Shown here: positions 55,984-64,000 of the stretch, one piece after another
How positions within the stretch are numbered: position 1 is the first letter of the stretch
Layout of the letters: every line of letters starts with the position of its first letter
From: an uncultured Muribaculaceae bacterium
Lineage (GTDB): Bacteria; Bacteroidota; Bacteroidia; Bacteroidales; Muribaculaceae
Assembly: GCA_944321685.1 (NCBI GenBank)
Contig: CALUMH010000006.1
Location: forward strand, 1 to 64,000
Direction: 5' to 3'
DNA: 64,000 nucleotides
The notes under the pieces: generated by a model
The model's input: only the letters and a program-made list of their open reading frames with translations
Told to the model about the DNA's origin: nothing
Databases searched by the model: none
Made by a program: the position numbers and the translations under genes

Positions 55984-56028
55984 AGGTACCGGCACAGGTA
56001 TAATATACGTTACCCACTGCCGGCACCT
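55984..56028 (-). terminator. Hairpin after gltD
   Basis: AGGTACCGGCA pairs with TGCCGGCACCT except for one mismatch, with a 23-nt loop, 31 bp after the gltD stop. The following minus-strand sequence is only weakly T-rich. Confidence 0.5.
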
Positions 56029-56058
56029 TAAGAAAGCAAACGAAATATATATTATATG

Positions 56059-57402
56059 TCACCTATCTGCAAGGTATTCATCAATAGCCGCTGCCGCCTT
56101 GCGCCCACCATCTATACAGCGCACTACAAGGCTTGCACCAGTGGCGGCATCTCCTGCCACAAATACATTTTCGGGCAACTGTGGCTGAACCGGTTTCAGG
56201 AACCCCATCGCCAGCAGCACCATGTCGGTTTTCAGCACCTCGGTCTTGCCTGTGGGTTTCATCACCGGGCGACCGCCGTCTGGTGCAGGAAACCATTCCA
56301 CTTCCTCAACCTCAACACCGGCCACACGCCCGTTCTTGCCTATAAATTTCGTTGACGACAAGCACCAACGTCGTTCACATCCTTCTTCATGGCTGCTGCT
56401 CGTCTTCAGCACCACCGGCCATTGCGGCCATGGTGTGGCAGGATTATGCCCCACCGGAGGCTTGGGCATTATCTCTATTTGTGTCACGCTCTTTGCTCCT
56501 TGCCGGCGTGCCGTGCCTATGCAATCGCTGCCGGTGTCGCCACCGCCTATCACAAGCACATCTTTCCCTTTCGCACTGATGCGCTCATCATTGCTAAACG
56601 TTTGACCGGCAAGCACGCGGTTTTGCTGGGCAAGCATCTCCATGGCGAAATATATCCCTTTGAGTTCCCGCCCCGGTATCGACAAGTCGCGGGCTTGTGG
56701 GGTACCTGTACACACACAATACGCATCATAGCCTTCAGGCAATTTGCCCAAATCCACTTCTACGCCCGTTTTAAATTCCACGCCCTCGGCTTGCATCACC
56801 TCAATGCGACGGTCTATGATAAGTTTATTTAGCTTGAAATTAGGTATCCCGAAGCGCAGCAACCCGCCCACATATTCCAGTTTTTCAAGCACAGTCACAA
56901 CATATCCCATTTGGTTCAGGCGATTAGCCGCCGCCAATCCGGCAGGGCCCGAGCCAATCACGGCGACGCGCTTGCCGTTGCGCTCGTAGCGCCGCGGCTT
57001 GACGTACCCTTCACGGAAGGCCACCTCGATAATTGCACATTCATCTTCGCGAATGGTAACCGGCGAATCTATGCACAATTGCAACACGCAACTTTTTTCA
57101 CACAACGCCGGGCACACCCTACCGGTGAACTCCGGAAAATCATTGGTAAGACTTAATATCTCATAAGCCTTCTTCCACTCCCCTCTGTATAACGCATCCT
57201 GGAACTCGGGCGGACGGTTGCCCAACGGGCAAGCCCAGTTACAAAAAGGCACTCCGCAATCCATGCAGCGCGATGCTTGCAATATGCGGTCGCCGCGGTT
57301 GAGCGTCTGCTCCACTTCGCCATAGTCGGCAATGCGGTCATGCACAGGGCGGTATCCCGCCTCTTGCCTTGGTATGGTCATGAATGCTTTAGGATTTCCC
57401 AT
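56059..57402 (-). CDS. gltD: Glutamate synthase (NADPH) small subunit
   Basis: A 447-residue flavoprotein that passes electrons from NADPH to the large subunit. N-terminal iron-sulfur cysteines are visible (CMDCGVPFCNWACP about residues 45-58, CPALCEKSC), then FAD-binding GSGPAGLAAA, and NADPH-binding GGGDTGSD. Length fits the family (about 450-490). It follows gltB by 45 bp on the same strand. Confidence 0.95.
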   Translation of the reverse strand: MGNPKAFMTIPRQEAGYRPVHDRIADYGEVEQTLNRGDRILQASRCMDCGVPFCNWACPLGNRPPEFQDALYRGEWKKAYEILSLTNDFPEFTGRVCPALCEKSCVLQLCIDSPVTIREDECAIIEVAFREGYVKPRRYERNGKRVAVIGSGPAGLAAANRLNQMGYVVTVLEKLEYVGGLLRFGIPNFKLNKLIIDRRIEVMQAEGVEFKTGVEVDLGKLPEGYDAYCVCTGTPQARDLSIPGRELKGIYFAMEMLAQQNRVLAGQTFSNDERISAKGKDVLVIGGGDTGSDCIGTARRQGAKSVTQIEIMPKPPVGHNPATPWPQWPVVLKTSSSHEEGCERRWCLSSTKFIGKNGRVAGVEVEEVEWFPAPDGGRPVMKPTGKTEVLKTDMVLLAMGFLKPVQPQLPENVFVAGDAATGASLVVRCIDGGRKAAAAIDEYLADR

Positions 57403-57447
57403 TTTATGTAGTCTCTATTTTTTATCGCTAATGATTGATATTTTTAT

Positions 57448-60400
57448 TCAATAATCCCTTTGCACCTCGGCAATTTTTTGTTGCAGGCGGCGCATCTGCT
57501 CCTCGGCAAGCACTTTCTTGTACTCTATGGGAGTCACTTGTATAAAATCATTGATATAGCGGTTCCAGTCGTCGAGCATGGTGCGTGCAAGGTGTGAACC
57601 GGTGTAAAAATAATGCTGCCTTACAAGCTCATGCAACTCTTTGCGAGCCGTGTTATCTTCAAGCAACGACAATTCCACCATCTCCATATTACAGAAGTAA
57701 TCGAAATTGTGGTTCTTGTCCCACACATAAGCCACACCGCCGCTCATGCCTGCGGCAAAATTGCGACCGGTTTCCCCGAGCACAACCACCCGTCCGCCGG
57801 TCATGTATTCGCAACAATGGTCGCCTACACCCTCCACAACGGCTATGGCACCCGAGTTGCGCACGGCGAAACGCTCACCTGCGCGACCATTTATATACAC
57901 CTCGCCGCTCGTAGCGCCATAAAGCAAGGTATTGCCGGCTATAGTGTTCTTTTCGGCCTCGAAATTGCTCCTCACGGGCGGATGTACCGAGATATGTCCG
58001 CCACTGAGTCCTTTGCCAAGATAGTCGTTGGCTTCGCCTTCGAGCCTGAAATTGATGCCATGTGCCAAAAAAGCGCCGAAACTCTGCCCGGCCGAACCTT
58101 TGAACTGCACATTGATTGTCTTGTCGGGCAGTCCGGCATCGCCATACCGTGCAGCAACCGCGCCCGACAACATGGCACCGACAGCCCGGTCGGTGTTGGA
58201 TATCGCATATTCAAGCGACACCTCCCTGCCATTTTCTATGGCTTCACGCGCTGCGGCAATCATTTGCACATCCTTCACATTATCAATGTCATGCAATTGC
58301 ATAGTCACATTATGTATGGCACCGTTGCAATTCTCCCTGTGCAACACACGACCGAAATCGAGCATCGACTGCTTGCTTCCGTCTTGCGGACGCTTTATTT
58401 CAATAAGGTCGGTACGACCTACTATATCATCCAACCGAGTAAAACCCATCTCGGCAAGATACTCGCGTACTTCCTGTGCAAGGAACTTGAAGTAATTCAC
58501 CACATATTTGTAATGCCCCCTGAAATGCTTGCGCAAATTGGCATCTTGCGTGGCTACACCCACCGGACACGTGTTGGCATGACACTTGCGCATCATCACA
58601 CACCCCAATACAATAAGAGGAGCCGTACCGAAAGCAAATTCCTCGGCACCCAGCAACGCCATGCTCACCACATCATGCCCTGTCTTAAGCTGTCCGTCGG
58701 CCTGCAAGCGCACCTGCCCGCGTAGCCCGTTGAGCACGAGCGTCTGCTGCGTCTCGCTCAATCCTATTTCGGGTGATATGCCTGCATAACGCACCGACGA
58801 CGTCGGCGATGCTCCCGTACCGCCTTCGGCCCCCGAAACCACTATAAGGTCGGCCTTAGCTTTTACCACACCGGCTGCGATAGTGCCCACGCCGCTTTCG
58901 GCCACCAGTTTCACACTGATTTTCGCCTTGGGATTTACATTCTTCAAGTCAAAAATCAATTGAGCCAAGTCCTCGATAGAATAAATGTCGTGATGCGGCG
59001 GAGGCGAAATGAGCGAAATGCCGGGTATCGAATGTCGTGTACGGGCAATCACCTCATCAACCTTAAATCCGGGCAATTGGCCTCCCTCGCCGGGCTTTGC
59101 CCCCTGGGCAACTTTTATCTGTATCTCCTCGGCATTGACAAGGTACTCGGCCGTAACACCGAAACGTCCCGACGCCACCTGCTTGGTTTTGCTGTTTAGC
59201 GAAATGCCTTCGTGGCTGCCATGGAACCGGTCGGAATCCTCACCACCTTCTCCGGTATTGCTGCGCGAGCCCAGTTCGTTCATGGCAAGCGCAAGTGCCT
59301 CATGCGCTTCCTTGCTGATTGCTCCAAACGATATTGCACCAGTCACAAAGTGTTTCACAATATCTTCAACCGACTCAACGCGTTCTATGGGAATGGGATT
59401 TTTCTTGAACGAAAAAAAGTCGCGCAAAAATATAGGCGATTGCTTTTCATCAACCTTCCGGGTAAACTCCTTAAACTTCGAGTAACTGCCAAGCCTTGTG
59501 GCAAGCTGCAAAGTGCTTATAGTCTCGGGATTCCATGCATGTTGTTCGCCATCCTTGCGGTAAGAATACTGTCCCACGTGCGGCAGCAACTCATCGATGT
59601 GGCTACCGCCTGTGAAACCGGCATCGTGGAATTTGATGTAGTCGGCGGCAATCTCCTTCAATCCTATCCCGCCTATCAATGACACCTCGGTACCGAAATA
59701 GGCTTTCAGTAAGTCTTCTCCAAGCCCCACGGCCTCGAAAATCTTGGCACCCCGGTACGAGCGTATCGTGCTTATGCCCATCTTGCTCATTATCTTGAAC
59801 AAGCCCTTGCACACAGCCTTAATATAATTTTTTTCGGCAGTTTCATAATGCATTGATATTTCACCAGTCTGCGACAGATGGTCGAGTATGGCAAATGCCA
59901 TATACGGGTTGATGGCACTTGCTCCATATCCCAGCAACAAGGCCGCATGCATCACTTCACGTATTTCCCCGCTTTCCACTATAAGGGCTGTCTGTACACG
60001 CTTTTGCACACTTATCAGGTGATGATGAACCGCACTCACGGCTAGCAGCGACGGGATGGCTGCGTGAGCCTCATCTATGCCGCGGTCGGAAAGTATAATG
60101 TAATTAACACCGTTGCTTACAGCCTCCTCGGCATCGGCACACAGCCGTGCAATCGCCTCGCGCAACCCCGACACGCCTTTGCTCACCTCAAACAGCATCG
60201 GCAACTTTACGGTATTGAAACCCTTGTAACGTATATTGCACAATATATCGAGCTGCGTATTAGTCAATATGGAATGTGGCAAGCGCACCATCTTACAATG
60301 GCTTTCGCTCGGCTGCAATATGTTGGCACCCACCGCTCCTATATATTCAATCAGCGACATTACCAGCTCCTCACGTATCGGGTCGATGGCCGGGTTGGTA

Positions 60401-61968
60401 ACTTGCGCGAATTGTTGGCGGAAATAGTTAAACAATAGTTGTGGTTCACGCGACAACACGGCAAGCGGCGTATCATTGCCCATCGAAGCCGTCGGTTCCA
60501 CGCCCTTGTCACACATGGGTATTATTATGCGCTCCACATCCTCACGCGTGTAACCAAAGGCCCTCAACTTGCTGTCGTAATCATCCACGCTGTTGCTCAC
60601 CCTGCGCCCGCTTCGCAAAGCATCAAGTTCTATACGATTGGTAGAAAGCCACTTGCGATAAGGTTTTGCTGATGCAAGCTGCTCCTTTATTTCACCATCG
60701 TAATATATCTTTCCCTCCTGCGTGTCAACAAGCAATATCTTGCCTGGTTGCAACCTGCCCTTTTCCTTAATTTTCTCGGGCACGAAACTTATCACGCCGG
60801 CTTCGCTCGCCACCACCATTATGTCGTCCTTGGTAATAAGGTAGCGGGCAGGGCGCAAACCGTTGCGGTCGAGCATACCGCCGGCATACCGTCCATCGCT
60901 GAACAGCAACGCAGCCGGTCCATCCCATGGTTCCATCAATATCGAGTGGTACTCATAAAATGCCTTCAAATCCTCGCTTATGGGATTTTTGTCGTTAAAC
61001 GACTCAGGTACAAGCATTGCCATTGCATGAGGCAAGCTAAGCCCCGACATTACGAAGAATTCAAGCACATTGTCGAGCGATGCACTGTCGCTCATTCCGG
61101 GTTGTACTATGGGGCGAATCTCCTTCACATCTCCAAGCTGTGGTGTGGAAAGTACGCTTTCGCGAGCTTCCATCCAACCACGATTACCCCTGATGGTGTT
61201 AATCTCGCCGTTGTGTGCAAGCAGGCGGAAAGGCTGCGCCAAGCTCCACGTGGGAAACGTATTGGTACTGAAACGCGAGTGTACAATCGCCATTCCGCTG
61301 GTAAAATATGGCTGCGTGAGATCAGTGAAATACTTGCGCACCTGCACCGACGACAACATTCCTTTATACACTATATTCTTGCTCGACAACGAAACTATGT
61401 AGAAATCACGGTCGCTTACCCGCTTCTCTATCTTCTTCCTGATCTTGTACAGCGTCCTGTCGATATTGGACACATCGGTGACACCGGTTACAAACACTTG
61501 CTTTATATCAGGCTCGGTATGGCGTGCACTGTCGCCCAGCACTTCTGAATTTACCGGCACACTGCGCAAGTGCATCAGCGTAAGCCCTTCGCGCTCTATT
61601 TCTTCGAGCATTATGCTTAATATGGCCGACTGTCGTTCCTTGTCCTTGGGCAGAAACACAAGTCCGGTACCATACTTACCCTTCTCGGGCACCGGGATAC
61701 CTTGCAGCAATATGAACTCGTGCGGTATCTGCAACATTATTCCGGCTCCGTCACCGGTCTTGTTGTCGGCTCCCTCGGCACCACGATGCTTCATGTTCTC
61801 AAGCACCTTCAATGCCGAATCCACCAATTCGTGCGACTTGTTGCCGTGTATATCGACAATCATTCCTACTCCGCACGCATCATGTTCATACGCCGGATTA
61901 TACAGCCCTGTCGGCTGCCCATATTCCCCTCTTCGGGTGACACATCCTTTGGCTTGCGTATCTCTCAT
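57448..61968 (-). CDS. gltB: Glutamate synthase large subunit
   Basis: A 1506-residue enzyme that makes two glutamates from glutamine and 2-oxoglutarate. The glutaminase begins at Cys32 (HDACGVG) after a 31-residue propeptide that is removed. The FMN-binding synthase domain follows, with GAEGGTGASPTSSVRYAG; the 3Fe-4S cysteines are in CVMMRKCHANTCPVG; and a C-terminal beta-helix (GXXGXXXG-type repeats) ends the protein. Length is within the normal range of about 1500. It starts the gltB-gltD operon for ammonia assimilation. Confidence 0.97.
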   Translation of the reverse strand: MRDTQAKGCVTRRGEYGQPTGLYNPAYEHDACGVGMIVDIHGNKSHELVDSALKVLENMKHRGAEGADNKTGDGAGIMLQIPHEFILLQGIPVPEKGKYGTGLVFLPKDKERQSAILSIMLEEIEREGLTLMHLRSVPVNSEVLGDSARHTEPDIKQVFVTGVTDVSNIDRTLYKIRKKIEKRVSDRDFYIVSLSSKNIVYKGMLSSVQVRKYFTDLTQPYFTSGMAIVHSRFSTNTFPTWSLAQPFRLLAHNGEINTIRGNRGWMEARESVLSTPQLGDVKEIRPIVQPGMSDSASLDNVLEFFVMSGLSLPHAMAMLVPESFNDKNPISEDLKAFYEYHSILMEPWDGPAALLFSDGRYAGGMLDRNGLRPARYLITKDDIMVVASEAGVISFVPEKIKEKGRLQPGKILLVDTQEGKIYYDGEIKEQLASAKPYRKWLSTNRIELDALRSGRRVSNSVDDYDSKLRAFGYTREDVERIIIPMCDKGVEPTASMGNDTPLAVLSREPQLLFNYFRQQFAQVTNPAIDPIREELVMSLIEYIGAVGANILQPSESHCKMVRLPHSILTNTQLDILCNIRYKGFNTVKLPMLFEVSKGVSGLREAIARLCADAEEAVSNGVNYIILSDRGIDEAHAAIPSLLAVSAVHHHLISVQKRVQTALIVESGEIREVMHAALLLGYGASAINPYMAFAILDHLSQTGEISMHYETAEKNYIKAVCKGLFKIMSKMGISTIRSYRGAKIFEAVGLGEDLLKAYFGTEVSLIGGIGLKEIAADYIKFHDAGFTGGSHIDELLPHVGQYSYRKDGEQHAWNPETISTLQLATRLGSYSKFKEFTRKVDEKQSPIFLRDFFSFKKNPIPIERVESVEDIVKHFVTGAISFGAISKEAHEALALAMNELGSRSNTGEGGEDSDRFHGSHEGISLNSKTKQVASGRFGVTAEYLVNAEEIQIKVAQGAKPGEGGQLPGFKVDEVIARTRHSIPGISLISPPPHHDIYSIEDLAQLIFDLKNVNPKAKISVKLVAESGVGTIAAGVVKAKADLIVVSGAEGGTGASPTSSVRYAGISPEIGLSETQQTLVLNGLRGQVRLQADGQLKTGHDVVSMALLGAEEFAFGTAPLIVLGCVMMRKCHANTCPVGVATQDANLRKHFRGHYKYVVNYFKFLAQEVREYLAEMGFTRLDDIVGRTDLIEIKRPQDGSKQSMLDFGRVLHRENCNGAIHNVTMQLHDIDNVKDVQMIAAAREAIENGREVSLEYAISNTDRAVGAMLSGAVAARYGDAGLPDKTINVQFKGSAGQSFGAFLAHGINFRLEGEANDYLGKGLSGGHISVHPPVRSNFEAEKNTIAGNTLLYGATSGEVYINGRAGERFAVRNSGAIAVVEGVGDHCCEYMTGGRVVVLGETGRNFAAGMSGGVAYVWDKNHNFDYFCNMEMVELSLLEDNTARKELHELVRQHYFYTGSHLARTMLDDWNRYINDFIQVTPIEYKKVLAEEQMRRLQQKIAEVQRDY

Positions 61969-62015
61969 TTTATCATTTTTATTACATAAACCTAATATTT
62001 CACAACTTTTGCTTG

Positions 62016-62023
62016 CAAATTTA
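62016..62023 (-). promoter_or_regulatory. TAnnTTTG promoter element of gltB-gltD
   Basis: Minus-strand TAAATTTG followed by C lies 47 bp before the gltB start. A TTG at 62049-62047 is 23 bp upstream, slightly far. Beyond this and the next promoter the 61969-62293 gap shows nothing else. Confidence 0.5.
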
Positions 62024-62278
62024 TATTTTTTCTTTCAATTTGCTCACAATAGAAACAGAAAAATTTCATTTACAAGCAAAAAAATTATGTTTCTGCGATT
62101 TGCAAGCCACTACAAGAGTGGTTAAAGGCAGAAACATGGCCATGATTTGGCCGAAATATACAAATTTGACATATGCGCAAACAATTTATGGGCGATGCCA
62201 TGCTCTCACATTTGTTACCGCCTGCTTAAAATTAAATAAAAATTCAAATATCCTGAGTGGAATTAAAAAACTGTGCAT

Positions 62279-62286
62279 TAATTTTG
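62279..62286 (+). promoter_or_regulatory. TAnnTTTG promoter element of the double ABC ATPase gene
   Basis: TAATTTTG followed by C ends only 7 bp before the ATG at 62294. The mRNA would be leaderless or nearly so, unless a downstream start is used. No -33 TTTG is evident. Confidence 0.4.
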
Positions 62287-62293
62287 CCGCATT

Positions 62294-63736
62294 ATGGAAA
62301 ATAATGACAAAATCTTGCTTAGTGCAGAAAGCGACACATTGCAATACATTGGCGTTAAGCTTGAAAACAAGCACCATTTCAACATTCGTGCCGGACGCAC
62401 TTATGTGGTGATTGGCGAAAACGGGTCGGGAAAAACCACTCTCGGCAAAATAATCGAAAAGGGATGGAATATAGGCATGAACCGTATCGTGGGCGACAAG
62501 CAATCGCTGCGCATACGTAGCATAGAATTTACCGATATTCATTCACTCACAGGCTGCAACGACTCTTACTACCAACAACGCTTCGAATCAACTGCCAACG
62601 ACGGTATTCCGACCGTCGAAGAGTTGATACGCGGCAAGATAAGCGAACAACTGTGGCTCGAAATGTGCCGGTCGCTCTCAATCGATGACGTGCGACACAA
62701 GCGTGTCAATTACTTGTCGAGCGGCGAATTGCGCAAATTTCTGATTATAAACATTCTCACCGAACAACCCGACCTACTGATAATCGACAATCCTTATATA
62801 GGACTCGATGCGGCATCACGCGACTTGTTCAATAAATTGACAGCAGATCTCGCCCGGCGCGGAACGGCTGTAATGTTTTTGCTGTGCAACCCTGGCGACA
62901 TCCCATGTTTCACCGATTACATAATTCCCATGAAACAGCTTTCCATAGGAAAAATGTATGCCACTAACATCGATGATATAAACAATGTGCAGCGGCAATC
63001 GGAAAGTTTATTCGCCACAACCGATAAATTAAATTTGCCGGATACTACTCCAACGATACCGGTCGATTACAACACGGCATTTGCCCTTGACAGTTGTAAC
63101 GTGGAATACGGGCACATCACAATATTGCACGACGTGACTTGGGAAGTGAAGGCCGGAGAAAAATGGGCGTTGCTTGGCAAAAACGGTTCGGGCAAGTCCA
63201 CATTGTTAAGCCTTGTATATGCCGACAATCCGCAAGGATACCGAAATCGCATAACCATCTTCGACCGCCGCCGCGGCACAGGCGAAAGCATTTGGGAAAT
63301 AAAGCGGCGCATAGGCTACATATCTCCCGAGATGCACCTTTACTTCAACAACGGGGAAACACTGCTGACGGTGGTGGCTTCGGGGCTGCACGACAATGTG
63401 GGCTGCTTCCGTCGAATAAGCGACGAACAGCGCACCGTGGCAATGCAGTGGCTGCAAGCATTCGGCCTCGATAACCTTGCCGACCGTTACTTCCGCACAC
63501 TGTCGTCGGGCGAACAACGGCTTGCGCTCATAGCTCGCACGCTTGCCAGACGTGCATCGCTGCTCATTCTCGACGAACCGCTCCACGGCCTCGACATGGC
63601 ACGTAAGCGACTTGTGGCACAAGCCATCGGGCATATCACTCGCAACGAAGGCATATCACTCGTATATGTCACACACTACGAGAATGAAATCCCCGATGTA
63701 ATTACACCCGGCCACATCTTCCGCCTGTCGCGCTAA
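62294..63736 (+). CDS. Double ABC ATPase, ModF/PhrA-like
   Basis: A 480-residue soluble protein with two ABC domains in one chain. Walker A motifs are GENGSGKTT (about residue 42) and GKNGSGKST (about 295); signatures are YLSSGELRKFLI and LSSGEQRLALIARTL; Walker B segments are LLIIDNPYIGLD and LLILDEPLHGLD. The first Walker B ends DN instead of DE, so the first site may hydrolyse ATP poorly. Such proteins are called ModF or PhrA and are linked to molybdate metabolism or DNA photorepair, without firm proof. No permease gene is adjacent. Confidence 0.8.
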   Translation: MENNDKILLSAESDTLQYIGVKLENKHHFNIRAGRTYVVIGENGSGKTTLGKIIEKGWNIGMNRIVGDKQSLRIRSIEFTDIHSLTGCNDSYYQQRFESTANDGIPTVEELIRGKISEQLWLEMCRSLSIDDVRHKRVNYLSSGELRKFLIINILTEQPDLLIIDNPYIGLDAASRDLFNKLTADLARRGTAVMFLLCNPGDIPCFTDYIIPMKQLSIGKMYATNIDDINNVQRQSESLFATTDKLNLPDTTPTIPVDYNTAFALDSCNVEYGHITILHDVTWEVKAGEKWALLGKNGSGKSTLLSLVYADNPQGYRNRITIFDRRRGTGESIWEIKRRIGYISPEMHLYFNNGETLLTVVASGLHDNVGCFRRISDEQRTVAMQWLQAFGLDNLADRYFRTLSSGEQRLALIARTLARRASLLILDEPLHGLDMARKRLVAQAIGHITRNEGISLVYVTHYENEIPDVITPGHIFRLSR

Positions 63737-63750
63737 AAAGTGTATGCCCA

Positions 63751-64000
63751 TTATTTAAACAAGTCCATCACATTGGCGGGCGGACGCTCGGCCTCAAGCT
63801 CACGTTTCATAAATTCCATGTATGGAGCCGAATGTTCAAAGAACTTATAATACCCTTCACACAAGTAATTAAGCCCTGGCTCGCCGTTGGCAGTCACTGC
63901 AAAACGGTTTTTCGGGCACTCACCGTTGCAGATGGTAGAGAACTTGCATTCACGGCATTGCCTCGGCAATGATCCACGCTTCATGGCACCAAATTGCGAC
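63751..64000 (-). CDS. Anaerobic sulfatase-maturating radical SAM enzyme, C-terminal part only
   Basis: The last 82 codons of a gene that runs off the window end. The SPASM-domain cysteines are visible ([21 protein letters not shown]) and the C-terminus has the family ending [17 protein letters not shown]. Full enzymes of this family convert a cysteine or serine of sulfatases to formylglycine using S-adenosylmethionine and iron-sulfur clusters. The sequence before the internal Met (SQFGA) continues in frame, so the gene extends upstream. The stop is 14 bp from the convergent ABC gene. Confidence 0.88.
   Translation of the reverse strand, partial: SQFGAMKRGSLPRQCRECKFSTICNGECPKNRFAVTANGEPGLNYLCEGYYKFFEHSAPYMEFMKRELEAERPPANVMDLFK

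Noticed and set aside
57613..58725. 370-codon plus-strand frame opposite gltB
   Set aside because: Shadow of the gltB coding strand with His/Cys-rich composition and no family match.

Overview
The window looks like a chromosomal segment of a gut Bacteroidales bacterium, most likely a Muribaculaceae-type lineage. The evidence is protein families typical of that order (DUF4924, DUF3737, Porin_10-type porin, EF-G2, adenosylcobalamin-dependent ribonucleotide reductase, anaerobic sulfatase maturase). Many genes are also preceded by the Bacteroidetes promoter element TAnnTTTG, some with a TTG/TTTG about 20 bp upstream, and Shine-Dalgarno sequences are mostly not evident. The lineage call is inference; I could not run a similarity search.

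Layout. 1-5.3 kb: start of an AAA-ATPase-like gene and a very large exonuclease-RecQ-UvrD fusion helicase. 5.3-11.4 kb: dnaK with a sigma-54-like upstream element, then a Crp-family regulator, DUF4924, rfbD and prfC. 11.4-12.1 kb: a non-coding foldback element and a decayed surface-protein gene. 12.2-23.4 kb: mostly housekeeping (sugar MFS transporter, rlmH, hemW, dnaA, a cell-wall amidase with mlaD, aroE, comEC, mlaFE). 23.4-30 kb: an AT-richer six-gene glycan/lipid operon (Kdo-transferase-like protein, lipid A-type acyltransferase, two Stealth sugar-phosphate transferases, two glycosyltransferases). It is preceded by a 188-bp segment bounded by 20-bp inverted repeats with an outward-facing promoter element inside, which looks like an invertible phase-variation switch caught in the OFF orientation, and is closed by a strong terminator. 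30-39.5 kb: M16 protease lipoprotein, porin, solute-binding protein, then on the other strand a lipoprotein, a secreted endonuclease I and cardiolipin synthase. 39.6-48.7 kb: class II ribonucleotide reductase, a small Ig-like lipoprotein, CBM9-like protein, LysE exporter, cdsA, purM-like, an MltF-like transglycosylase and a phosphodiesterase. 49-56 kb: DUF3737, a MalY-type aminotransferase, a DUF234 ATPase, fusA2 (EF-G paralogue) and dapF. 56-64 kb: gltD-gltB, a ModF-like double ABC ATPase and the end of a sulfatase maturase.

How the genes fit together. Much of the window concerns the envelope: Mla lipid transport, amidase, MltF, porin, CdsA, Cls and the glycan operon. The most interesting unit is the putatively phase-variable glycan operon. 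Its Stealth proteins predict phosphodiester-linked sugars, and the co-transcribed Kdo-transferase-like and acyltransferase genes suggest attachment to or modification of a lipid A-like anchor. No flippase or polymerase is present, so it may decorate an existing lipo-oligosaccharide rather than make a classical capsule. Second-rank items are the fused helicase, the EF-G2 gene with altered GTPase motifs, the 267-bp foldback element, a duplicated repeat that carries a consensus promoter, and a sigma-54-like site upstream of dnaK. No tRNA, rRNA, CRISPR array, integrase or complete insertion sequence was found.
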